Of a stretch of DNA of 64,000 nucleotides, positions 19,027 to 27,819 are shown piece after piece. A program made the translations under genes and the position numbers. Numbering within the stretch: position 1 is the first letter of the stretch; every line of letters starts with the position of its first letter. The notes beneath the pieces are model-generated. The model made no database searches. It was not told where the DNA came from and saw only the letters and a list, made by a program, of their open reading frames with translations. Source of the stretch: Rebecca billardiae RCC1528 (taxonomy: Eukaryota > Haptophyta); NCBI GenBank assembly GCA_965240325.2, contig OZ251226.1, positions 3,468,675-3,532,674 of the forward strand, read 5' to 3'.

Positions 19027-20002
19027 CGGCGCTCGCTCGATGGGCCCGCGCCCGGCACCGCCCGGCCCGCTCCGTTGGCGAGGCGGCGACGCGCGCCGGC
19101 CGCGCCGCCCGCCCGGCCGCGGCACCGCCGAGTGCGGGCTGCCAGTGCCAGCACCAGCGTGGGACGCTGTGCTGCCCCGGTTCCGGGTCGAGCCTCGGCA
19201 GACTGAGACGAGAGTCCGAGGTGCGGTCCGACTGGACCGCTCGCGACTCACACGATTCGCCACTCGGACTCGGCACGTCGACTCACGAGTCACGCAGGCC
19301 GCGCAGCGGCGGTCCGGACTGGCCCGGCTGCCGGGCGCGGCCCGCGCCGCGGAGCCCGTCAACCCTGCTACTGCCACGGTGGCGTGGCATCAGTGCAGTC
19401 CCCGTGGCCCGTGTCGGCTCTGCTAAGGTCACTAAGGTGGTCGTCGGAAGAGCCAGTGGCCGACTGGCCCGGACTCATCGCGGCAGTCAGTGTCTCCTTT
19501 GCCGGACAGGCGCTGCGCTCAGGCTGCGAGGGCCGTGCGCCTCGCGCGTGTTCGGACGTGCAGTGCTGCGGCGGACGCGCGCAGGTGCGATGAGGGTGCC
19601 GCGCGTCGCCGTCCTCGGCGTCCTGGGCGCGCTGGGCCCGTGCGCGCCGCACCGCATCGCGGGTAGCGGCGCCGCATGGGGTGCCCGGCGCGCCCTCTCG
19701 ATGAGCGCGCTGGGCGCGAACGGTGTGGGGCGCGCGCCGCGCGCGCGGCGCGCGCCGGCGGGCCCGGCGCGCGCCGCGCGCCGTCTCGCCGCGCGGCTCG
19801 CTGACGGCCCGCCGCTCCCCGCGCGCGCGCGCGCGCGCGCGCCCCTTGCTCCGGTGCGCGCCGGTCCCGCGCCCCTCTGCCCGCCGCCGCGCGCGCGCGC
19901 CCTGCCGCCGCGTGCGCGCGCCGGTCTCCGCTCGGCCGTCGTGGCGCCGCAGGCCCCGCGCGCCACTCCGCCCTCAACGCGCCGTCGGCGACGTCGCTGC
20001 CC
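19027..20002. other. Region between sulfotransferase and aminopeptidase, including a candidate 5' exon
   Basis: 975 bp. The first 560 bp contain no recognised feature. The rest holds the candidate presequence exon (19590-19722) and an extremely GC-rich stretch (19723-19952) that fits an intron. Confidence 0.4.
19590..19722 (+). CDS. Candidate first exon of the aminopeptidase (organelle presequence)
   Basis: The ATG at 19590 opens 44 codons starting MRVPRVAVLGVLGALGPC and rich in Arg/Ala/Ser with no acidic residue. A donor AACG|GTGTGG (19723) and an acceptor GCCGCAG|GCCC (19953) join it in frame to the aminopeptidase frame upstream of its internal ATG at 20003. The result would be a mitochondrial or plastid targeting extension. 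The intron would be 230 bp. This is inference from frame and splice signals only. Confidence 0.45.
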
Positions 20003-23000
20003 ATGTCGAGCTGCACGGCCCCGAACGGCGTGAAGCGCGCGCGCACCGCCGCCGCCCCCGCCGCCGCCGCCGCCGCCGCCGCCACCGCCGAGCCCTCCTC
20101 CGCCGCGGCCGGCGGTGCCGCTGCGCCCAAGTACCGCAAGGACTACGCGCCGCCGCCGTACACCGTGCGCGCGCTGCACCTCGACTTCGCGCTGGGCGCG
20201 GAGGAGACGCGCGTCTCGAGCGTGCTCACGATGGAGCGGGTCGCGGGCGCGCCCGCCGGCGCGGACATGGTGCTGGACGGCGAGGACCTCACCCTCGAGA
20301 GCGTGAGCGTGGGCGGCGTGCGGCTCGAGCCGGCGCAGTTCTCGGTGGGCGGCAGCACGCTCACGATCAAGGGGAGCGCGCTGCCGGACGAGCCGGGGCC
20401 GTTCGAGCTGGCGACGGTGGTGACGAACCGGCCGCGCGCGAACACGCAGCTCTCCGGCCTGTACTACTCCGGCTCGATGCTGTGCACGCAGTGCGAGGCC
20501 GAGGGCTTCCGCCGCATCACGTACGCGTACGACCGGCCGGACGTGATGTCCAAGTTCTCCGTGCGGATGGCGGGCGACAAGGCCGCCTTCCCCGTGCTGC
20601 TCTCGAACGGCAACCTGCTCAAGGCGGGGGCGGACGAGGCGCGCGACGGGGCGGGGACGCACTTCGCCGAGTGGGAGGACCCCTTCCTCAAGCCCTCGTA
20701 CCTCTTCGCCCTCGTCGCGGGCGAGCTCGAGCACATCTCGGACTCGTTCCGCACCATGTCCGGCCGCACCGTCACGCTCAACATCTACTCGGAGAAGGAG
20801 AACGTCGACGCGCTCGGGTACGCGATGGACTCGCTGAAGCGCTCGATGAAGTGGGACGAGGAGGCGTACGGGCGGGAGTACGACCTCGACCTGTTCAACG
20901 TCGTCGCGGTCAACGACTTCAACATGGGCGCGATGGAGAACAAGGGGCTGAACATCTTCAACACGGCGTGCGTGCTCGCGCGGCCGTGGTCGGCGACTGA
21001 CGCCGACTACGAGCGCGTCGAGGGCGTCGTCGGGCACGAGTACTTCCACAACTGGACGGGGAACCGCGTCACGTGCCGCGACTGGTTCCAGCTCACGCTC
21101 AAGGAGGGGCTCACCGTCTACCGCGACCAGTCCTTCTCCGCCGACATGTCCTCCGAGGCGGTGAAGCGCATCTCGGACGTGCGGATGCTGCGCGCGCGCC
21201 AGTTCCCTGAGGACGCGTCGCCGCTCGCCCACCCGATCCGCCCCGAGTCGTACGTGGCGATGGACAACTTCTACACGGCGACGGTGTACGAGAAGGGGGC
21301 GGAGGTGATCCGCATGTACGCCACGCTGCTGGGCAAGGCCGGCTTCCGCAAGGGCATGGACCTCTACTTCGAGCGGCACGACGGGCAGGCGGTCACGTGC
21401 GACGACTTCCGCGCGGCGATGGCGGACGCGACCGGGCGCGACCTCTCGCAGTTCGAGGAGTGGTACAAGCAGAAGGGGACGCCGACGGTGGCGGCGGAGG
21501 CGAAGCACGACGCGGCGGCGAAGCGGTTCGAGCTCACGCTCACGCAGTCCCTCGGCGACGGCTCCGCGCCGCCGCTGCACATCCCGGTCGAGGTCGCGCT
21601 GCTCAAGAAGGCGGGCGGCGGCGAGGCGGCGGCCGCGCGCGTGTGCGAGCTCACGACCAAGCAGCAGACGTTTGTGTGGGAGGGCGTCGAGGCGGAGGTG
21701 GTGCCGTCGGTGCTGCGCGGCTTCTCGGCGCCGGTGCACCTCAAGATGGAGCGCTCGGACGAGGAGCTCGCCTTCCTCATGGCGCACGAGACGGACTCGT
21801 TCAACCGGTGGGAGGCGGCGCAGCAGCTGATGACGCGCGTGATGCTGCAGCAGGCGGAGCAGGTGCGTGCGTGTGTTGTGTGTGCGTGCGTGTGTTGTGT
21901 GTGCGTGTGTGTGTGCGCGCGCGCGCGTGTTGTGTGTGTGCGCGCGCGTGTTGTGTGTGCGTGTGTTGTGTGCGCGTGTGCGCGCGCGTGCGCGCGCGTG
22001 TGTGCGCGTGTGTGCGCGCGTGTGCGCGTGTGCGCGCGCGGTGGGCAGCGAGCGCGCCGCACGCTGACGTGGCCGGCCTCCCTCCCTCCCTCCCTCCCTC
22101 CCTCCCTCCCTCCCCCGCGTGCGCAGATGGTCTCCTCCGGCGGCGCCGCGCCCTCGGGCTCCGTCTCGCCGCTGCTGGTCGACGGCTTCCGCGCGACGCT
22201 GCTGCAGAGCGGGGCCGACCGCTCGCTGCAGGCGCTGGCGCTCGCGCTGCCCGACTTCGACACGCTCTCGAGCGCGGTGGAGGTGGTGCACCCGCAGCCG
22301 CTCTGCGCCGCGATCAGCGCGACCAAGAAGGCCCTCGCCTCCGCGCTCAAGGTGCGCGCACGAGCGCGCGCGCCCCGCCGCCGATTCGGCGCCGCCCGCA
22401 AGCTGAGCGCCCGCCCGCCCGCCCGCCCGCCCGCCCGCCCGCTGCGCGCGCGCCGCTCTCGCCTTTGCGCACAGCCCGAGCTGCTGAGCGTGTACAGCGC
22501 GTGCGCCGCGGAGGAGGCGGCGAGCGGCGCCTACTCGCCCGACCCGGCGTCGATCGGCCGGCGCCGGCTCCGCGACGTGTGCCTCGGCTACCTGGCCGCG
22601 CTCGACAGCGCGGAGACGACCAAGCTGTGCACGCAGCAGCTGGCGGACGCGCGCTGCGTGACGGACGCGCTCGCCGCGTTTGTGGCCGCGTCGCACACGT
22701 CGGGGCCCGAGCGGCTCGCCGCGTCCGACGCGTTTGCGGCGCGCGTGCAGAGCGACGCGCTCGGGCTGGACAAGTGGTACCGCACGCGCGCGGCCGCCTC
22801 CGTGCCCACCGTGCTCGCCGAGGTGCGCGAGCTGATGCGGCTGCCCACGTTCTCGCTCACCAACCCGAACCGCGTGCGCGCGGTCGTGGGCGCGTTCACG
22901 ATGCTCAACCCCAAGTACTTCCACGCGGCGGACGGCTCGGGGTACGAGTTCGCCGCGCAGTGCGTGATCGACCTCGACCCGATCAACGCGCAGGTGGCCG

Positions 23001-23143
23001 CGCGGCTCGCGCGCGCCTTCTCGCCGTGGCGCCGCCTCGAGCCCAAGGCGGGCTCGCTGATGCGCGCGCAGCTCGAGCGCATCCGCGACCACCCGGGGCT
23101 GAGCCGCAACACGCTCGAGATCGCCACCACCTCGCTGCAGTGA
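20003..23143 (+). CDS. M1 family aminopeptidase N (bacterial PepN type)
   Basis: Exons are 20003-21862, 22127-22351 and 22475-23143: 917 residues from the ATG at 20003, or more with the upstream presequence exon. It is a zinc metallopeptidase that removes N-terminal residues. The exopeptidase motif GAMEN is near residue 310, HEYFHNWTGNR (HExxH) near 345, and the third zinc ligand lies in LKEGLTVYRDQSF near 368. The N-terminal beta domain (from YTVRALHLDFALGAEETRV) and the C-terminal PepN helical domain ending NTLEIATTSLQ are complete. Length and motifs match bacterial PepN (about 870 residues) rather than animal APN, as in other algae and plants. The two introns (264 and 123 bp) are multiples of three without stops, so the frame appears open throughout; the Val/Cys/Arg and Pro/Arg insertions they would encode are clearly intronic. 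Confidence 0.92.
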   Translation: MSSCTAPNGVKRARTAAAPAAAAAAAATAEPSSAAAGGAAAPKYRKDYAPPPYTVRALHLDFALGAEETRVSSVLTMERVAGAPAGADMVLDGEDLTLESVSVGGVRLEPAQFSVGGSTLTIKGSALPDEPGPFELATVVTNRPRANTQLSGLYYSGSMLCTQCEAEGFRRITYAYDRPDVMSKFSVRMAGDKAAFPVLLSNGNLLKAGADEARDGAGTHFAEWEDPFLKPSYLFALVAGELEHISDSFRTMSGRTVTLNIYSEKENVDALGYAMDSLKRSMKWDEEAYGREYDLDLFNVVAVNDFNMGAMENKGLNIFNTACVLARPWSATDADYERVEGVVGHEYFHNWTGNRVTCRDWFQLTLKEGLTVYRDQSFSADMSSEAVKRISDVRMLRARQFPEDASPLAHPIRPESYVAMDNFYTATVYEKGAEVIRMYATLLGKAGFRKGMDLYFERHDGQAVTCDDFRAAMADATGRDLSQFEEWYKQKGTPTVAAEAKHDAAAKRFELTLTQSLGDGSAPPLHIPVEVALLKKAGGGEAAAARVCELTTKQQTFVWEGVEAEVVPSVLRGFSAPVHLKMERSDEELAFLMAHETDSFNRWEAAQQLMTRVMLQQAEQVRACVVCACVCCVCVCVCARARVVCVRARVVCACVVCACARACARVCARVCARVRVCARGGQRARRTLTWPASLPPSLPPSLPPPRAQMVSSGGAAPSGSVSPLLVDGFRATLLQSGADRSLQALALALPDFDTLSSAVEVVHPQPLCAAISATKKALASALKVRARARAPRRRFGAARKLSARPPARPPARPLRARRSRLCAQPELLSVYSACAAEEAASGAYSPDPASIGRRRLRDVCLGYLAALDSAETTKLCTQQLADARCVTDALAAFVAASHTSGPERLAASDAFAARVQSDALGLDKWYRTRAAASVPTVLAEVRELMRLPTFSLTNPNRVRAVVGAFTMLNPKYFHAADGSGYEFAAQCVIDLDPINAQVAARLARAFSPWRRLEPKAGSLMRAQLERIRDHPGLSRNTLEIATTSLQ
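21863..22126 (+). repeat. Intron made of (GT/GC)n and (CCCT)n simple repeats
   Basis: The intron starts GTGCGTGCGTGTG and continues as about 180 bp of alternating purine-pyrimidine GT/GC, then ends with a CCCT-type polypyrimidine tract (about 22077-22114) before GTGCGCAG. Alternating GT/GC is a Z-DNA-prone sequence and the CCCT run serves as the polypyrimidine tract. Confidence 0.8.
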
Positions 23144-24198
23144 GCCCGCACGCGCGCGCGGCGCGCACCGCGCGAGCGCGCGCGCGGGCCCCGGGCGCGG
23201 CCGCACGGCGCGCGCCCGCGGCGTGCCGCGCACGGCCCGCACGCCCCGCAGCGCTCGCGCGAGTCGCCGCCGGCCCTGCCAGCCGCCACTCCGCGCGCGC
23301 GGCACCGAGCCCTCGGCGACGGCGCCTGCCCCCGCCTGCGCTCCGGAGTGCTTCAGCTGCCGGGAGGCTCGCGACACCTCCGGAGCCGGCCGATGCCGCG
23401 GGCCACGGTGTCCGCGGCCGGGCGGGCGAGGCCCGCCCCGATGCGACTGCCGCGAACGAGCTGGGTCTGCGGCCGAAGGCGGCTGGGCTCCGGTGCCGGG
23501 GTCGGCGGCGGGGTCGGACGGTCCGGCGGCGTTGACTCATCACGAGTCGACGGGATCACTCGAGTCACGACCGCCAGACCGCGGACGAGCCGCCTCTGCG
23601 GTCTGCCGCCTGCGCAGACTCGATCACGAGTGGCAGCGTTACAAGTTATGCCACGGGGACGGGGTTGTCCGCTGGATCGTGAGTGGCGTCGTCGACGGAC
23701 GACTTCGAGTGACGAATAGACTCTAGCTCATACTGCATGATACGCGCTCATGACCCGGTTCCTCACAGACCTCCGAGCGACCTCGCTCCGAGGCCCAGCC
23801 CCGGAACCGGAATCCGCGGTAAGCTTCCAAGTTTGTTTCCGGACTTTCCGCTTGGCTTCTGAGTTCTGACGAAGCGTCCGAACGTCAACCTAGCGAAAAA
23901 CCTCTTGAAAACTCCAATGGATTTGGACGGAATCGGATCCAAGCATGTGCTCGGGGCGGCACATGAATGAATAGGGCCACGCAAAGGGAATAAGTGGGAC
24001 AAAGGCGTTAGTGAGTCTGAAACCCTATTGGGATCAGACTGGAGGGAAGTTGAGTACATACGCAATCAAGTCTGAAAGCCGCCTCCTATTCGCGCGCTCC
24101 GGTGCCTTTGCAACCTGCCGAGGCTGGATGAATCGCCGCCACGGCCCACGCGCCCAGCCAAGAAGAGTTTGGCGACCGATCGGCGCTCACGTGCCTGA
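23144..24198. other. Intergenic region with possible upstream motif
   Basis: About 1.05 kb between two plus-strand genes. The first 550 bp are GC-rich; 23700-24110 is much less so. CCGGACTTTCCGCTT (23839-23853) nearly matches CCGGACTTTTCGCTT in the divergent gap at 40503. No gene recognised; short open frames lack motifs. Confidence 0.4.
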
Positions 24199-25207
24199 AT
24201 GCGTGGCGCGCACGCGACGAAGGCGTTGGCCGCGGAGCGCGTCGAGATGCGCGTCTCGGACGAGGAGGACGGGCGGGAAACGCCGCTCCTCGAGCGCCCG
24301 CCCAGCGAGCACGCCATCGAGCGCCTCAAGATCTTCGCCGTGGGCTCGCTCGGCGTCGCGCTCATCCTCGCGGGGCTGCTCACGTACCGCGTGCTCGGCA
24401 TCGCCGAGTGCCGCGCGCGCTCGCTGCGCTGGCGCGACCCGTACCACGTGCTGATCACGGGCTTTGAGCCCTTCGCCAACTTCAGCGACAACCCGACGCA
24501 GCACGTCGCGCGCCTCCTCGACAAGAGCTGCGCGGCGGGCGTGTGCTTCCACGCGCACGTGCTGAGCGTCGACGAGCGCGGCATGGCGCGCGCGGAGGCG
24601 CTGCTCGGCGAGGGGCCCGGCGTGGGCGCGGAGGGTACGTGGGACGCGGCGATCCACCTGGGCTACGAGGACAGCGCCAGAGGGCTCAAGCTCGAGACGA
24701 TCGCAAAGAACATCGGCGCGGGCTCGCACGCCGTCCGTCCGATGGCTGGTGAGCCGTACAAGGAGACGCCGTGCGATGGCGCGCGGCCCGTGGCGCCGGG
24801 GGAGACGTGCCTGCTGCCCACCACGGCGCCGCTCAACCTGCTCAACCTGCCCATCCTCGCGGAGGGTGCGCGCGCCGCGCGCCGCGCGCACCGCCTCGCG
24901 CCGCCGCCCCAGCCCACCACCCGCCTCCCGTGCGCGCCCCGCCTCGGGCCGGCCGGCAGGCATCGCGTCCGCGTCCGCGGAGATCTGGTCGCGCGATGCG
25001 GGCAACTACTTCTGCAACGAGCTGTACTACCGCTCGCTGCGCATCGCGCGCTCGTCGCAGGCGATGGCGCTCACGCCCGTGGTCTTCGTGCACATGCCGC
25101 CGCTGTCCGCCAACCTGTCGGCGGGCGCGGCCGCGAGCTTTGTGGGCGCGCTGAGCGAGGCGCTGCTGCTGCACGCGCTGCCCGCAGAGGGGGCGCGACG
25201 ACGATGA
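24199..25207 (+). CDS. Pyroglutamyl-peptidase I (C15) with N-terminal membrane anchor
   Basis: Exons are 24199-24865 and 24960-25207, giving 304 residues; the 94-bp GTGCGCGC...CAG intron is in phase 1. Peptidase C15 removes N-terminal pyroglutamate from peptides. The family opening VLITGFEPFANFSDNPT lies at about residues 82-98. The catalytic Glu is probably in LKLETIAKNI, the catalytic Cys in DAGNYFCN and the His in VFVHMP, so the triad is kept. Typical members are about 210-220 residues and cytosolic; this one has an extra ~80-residue N-terminus with acidic and dileucine-like sequence (ETPLLERP) and one transmembrane span (residues about 44-67), suggesting a luminal or extracytoplasmic enzyme. 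An alternative ATG at 24247 retains the anchor. Confidence 0.88.
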
Positions 25208-25465
25208 CGCCGCAACTAGAAAGAGAGTGAGTGAGAGAGACGGCGGCGAGAGATTTTGATATATCGTCGCGTCTGACTACTCGCGCCGGCGGGTGAGATA
25301 TACATCGTCTGCTCCTCGGGCCGCCGCGGGTCAGCCCCGGAGCGAAGTGATACAATATTACAAATTACAATACATAGTCCTAGCTAGTACATCCGCTGAG
25401 TCAAGTCACGTGTCGTCGTCAGATGATTCTCATTCACGCCGCCGCGGGATACTATATATTATTAG

Positions 25466-25507
<42 letters not shown>

Positions 25508-25673
25508 GTCGCGTCGTATAGCGCATCGTCGCGCATAATGGCGGCGCGGCGCGGGGTCCCATCAGGATATGCGCGCGCGCTCGTCCGCAGCCGCAGCCGT
25601 GTTGTACGGCGGACCGGGCACCGCAGTTAGACCGTGTCGTCGTCGTACGGTATCATCACGCGGTGACGAGTCA
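25208..25673. other. Convergent intergenic AT-rich island
   Basis: The gap lies between convergent stop codons of the peptidase and PARP genes. Positions about 25250-25510 are AT-rich, ending in a (TA)n run. It probably supplies both 3' ends. No gene. Confidence 0.5.
25469..25504. repeat. (TA)n microsatellite, about 18 units
   Basis: An uninterrupted alternating TA run in an otherwise GC-rich region; it is a perfect dyad able to form a cruciform. Confidence 0.9.
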
Positions 25674-27605
25674 TCAGCCGGTGCGCGGTCGCTTGGCGTC
25701 GGGCGTGCCAAACTGCGGCGCGCCATGCTGGGGCCCGGCCGGGTGCGTGTTGCCGCCCGTGTGCCGCCCGCGGTCGTTCCAATCCTTGAAGCTGCACTGC
25801 GGCGCGCCGCGGCCGCCGTACACGGCGCGGTTGCACACAAAGTACACCGCGCCGTCCCTCTTCTGCTTGGGCGCGGCGGACAGGCCGCAGTGGCACGCGG
25901 GCAGCATGAGCGTGGTCGGCTGAGGGCAGCTGCCTGGCGCGGCCTGCCCCGCCTCGGCCTGGTGCTGGCTGCCGCCGCCCTGGCTGCCGCCGCCCTGGCT
26001 GCCGCTGCCGTGGGCGGGGCTGCCCCTGTCGTGCGGGCAGAGGAGGATGCGCCGCCCCTTGTTCGGCCCCTCCTTGCCCACGCTGCGCTCAAGCAGCTCG
26101 CTGCCGCAGCCGGCGCAGCGCTTCCGCTCGCGCGCGTAGCACACCAAGTACTCGATGTGCACCGCGTCGCGCTCGAAGAGCACCACCTCGCGGAACGCGC
26201 GCTCGGGCGGCACCGCCACCAGCGCGTGCCGGCCGCCGCTGAGCGCGCGCTGGCTGCCGTCGGCAAAGAGGCGGCCGCCTCCGCGCAGCTCGGTCGCGCC
26301 GTCGGTCGTGGTCGCGACGTCGCCGAGCGCGGCCCTGCACACGAGCGCGTAGCAGCAGTCGCCGGGGTGCCGCACGATGCCGCCGTACAGCTTGGCGTGC
26401 AGCTGGCCGAGGCTGCCCTGCTCGTGCCCCGCCCACCTGGGGTCGGGCGTGGCGTACTGGTCCGCCTTGGCGCCGTCCTGCGCCAGGTAGGTGCCGCAGC
26501 CGTACAGGCCCAGCCGCGCCAGACCCGGGTCGAGGCCCTGCGGGCGCGGCGCGGCGCGGCGCGCGGCGGGGAGGCGTGAGCTCAGTGCACGTGCGCGTGT
26601 GCGTGCGCGCGCGCGTGTTTGCGTGTGCGCGTGTGCGCGCGTGTGCGCGTGCACCTTGAAGAGGATGTCGTAGAGCGCCTCGGGACGGGTGCCGTGCAGC
26701 AGCAGGGACTCGTGGCACGCGCCGTCCAGCGGCGGCTGCTGCGCGTGCGCGAGGAGCGCCCGCCCCTTCGCCGCGAACGCCTCGCTGAGGGGCGGCGGCT
26801 GCACCTCCGCCGCGCGCGCCGCGCAGCCCGCCGCCACTGCGCGCTTCATCTGCGCGTACTTGTGCGCGCGCTGCAAGTTGGTCGTGCGCCACGCGCACAG
26901 CACGTGCAGCGAGTCGTACGGCGCGCACGGGGCGGCGTTGTTCCGCCCGTGGCCGAGGCGCTCGCCCCTGGGCACCTCGAACAGCGCCTGCAGGTGCCTG
27001 CGCGAGAACTCGTCCACGCAGTGCTCCACGCTGCCGGGCAGCTCGCCCTCGGCGGGCGGCGCGGCGGGGGGCTTGCTCGGGCTGCCCGCGGGACTGTCGA
27101 GCCAGGCGAACAGCTGGCAGTGCCCGCACTTGTAGTACGGCCGCTGCTTCTCCCGCGCGATCTTGTGCTGCACCGGCGCGCTGCACTTGCTGCACGCGGC
27201 CTGGCCGGGCGCCGCCTTGGGTGCGGGCGGCGGGGCGGCGCGCGCAGCACCGCCCGCGCCACCGCCCGCGCCGCTGCCCGCGCCACCGCCCGCGGCGGGC
27301 GGTGCGGCCTCCTCGCACCACTTGAAGAATTTGCACGGGGCGCGGCCCGTCGAAGCGCAGCGCCAGAACGCGCGGCCGTGATTCTCGTTCTGCTTCTGCG
27401 TGGTGCGCTGGACCGTGGGCACGCCGCACAAGCACTTGGGGCCGGGCGCGGTCAGCGGCGTGCGCGCCGCGTCCACCCAGCCGTAGAAGTCGTTACACGC
27501 CGTGCAGCGCCAGTAGTTGCGGTTGGGGTTCTTCGGCGAGTGCGACGTCTTCACCTCGCACGTGCCGCGGCAGCCCGGCTTCTTGCATGGCGGGACTGCC
27601 GCCAT
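25674..27605 (-). CDS. Poly(ADP-ribose) polymerase-like protein with GRF zinc fingers
   Basis: Exons are 27605-26655 and 26537-25674 (604 residues). The 117-bp GTGCACGC...CCGCAG intron is in frame. Three GRF-type zinc fingers precede the catalytic domain: about residues 7-45 (ends YWRCTACNDFYGWVD), 58-98 (ends CKFFKWCEE) and 137-175 (ends YYKCGHCQLFAWLD). The ADP-ribosyltransferase fold follows at about 195-480, with His in LLHGTRPEALYDILF, Tyr in GCGTYLAQDGAKADQYA and Glu in HIEYLVCYARE, the H-Y-E triad of PARPs that extend polymers. A partial Cys cluster (CAGCGSELLERS) and a final GRF finger (CHCGLSAAPK ... CSFKDWND) close the protein, separated by a Gly/Ser/Gln linker. GRF fingers bind single-stranded DNA, so a nuclear DNA-damage role is inferred. 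Confidence 0.85.
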   Translation of the reverse strand: MAAVPPCKKPGCRGTCEVKTSHSPKNPNRNYWRCTACNDFYGWVDAARTPLTAPGPKCLCGVPTVQRTTQKQNENHGRAFWRCASTGRAPCKFFKWCEEAAPPAAGGGAGSGAGGGAGGAARAAPPPAPKAAPGQAACSKCSAPVQHKIAREKQRPYYKCGHCQLFAWLDSPAGSPSKPPAAPPAEGELPGSVEHCVDEFSRRHLQALFEVPRGERLGHGRNNAAPCAPYDSLHVLCAWRTTNLQRAHKYAQMKRAVAAGCAARAAEVQPPPLSEAFAAKGRALLAHAQQPPLDGACHESLLLHGTRPEALYDILFKVHAHTRAHAHTQTRARARTRARALSSRLPAARRAAPRPQGLDPGLARLGLYGCGTYLAQDGAKADQYATPDPRWAGHEQGSLGQLHAKLYGGIVRHPGDCCYALVCRAALGDVATTTDGATELRGGGRLFADGSQRALSGGRHALVAVPPERAFREVVLFERDAVHIEYLVCYARERKRCAGCGSELLERSVGKEGPNKGRRILLCPHDRGSPAHGSGSQGGGSQGGGSQHQAEAGQAAPGSCPQPTTLMLPACHCGLSAAPKQKRDGAVYFVCNRAVYGGRGAPQCSFKDWNDRGRHTGGNTHPAGPQHGAPQFGTPDAKRPRTG

Positions 27606-27819
27606 GGCGCAAGTGGTGCCTCCAGCGGGCGTGAGTGAGCGCCGTCCAGATCTGTGCTGGTGGGCAGACGGGTCGCGGTCACGACTTCACGTGATGCGCT
27701 TTCGCCGTTTTCCGTTGCAATTCGGACGCGGTAACAGTCTCCTGAGTCCTGAGTCCTGGGATCAGAGGCCCGGACGCACGCGCCACAGGGGCCGGCTTGC
27801 GGCCTTTCTTTTGGTGCGG
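27606..27819. promoter_or_regulatory. Divergent promoter region
   Basis: A 214-bp gap between the PARP ATG (-) and the WD40/channel ATG (+). It contains GCGCTTTCGCCGTTTTCC near 27698-27715, whose TTTCGCC core is E2F-like, and a short tandem CTGAGTCCTGAGTCCTG near 27741-27757. Confidence 0.4.

Noticed and set aside
19487-23377. 1,296-codon frame antisense to the aminopeptidase
   Set aside because: Shadow frame; includes translated antisense GT repeats (His/Thr/Arg runs).
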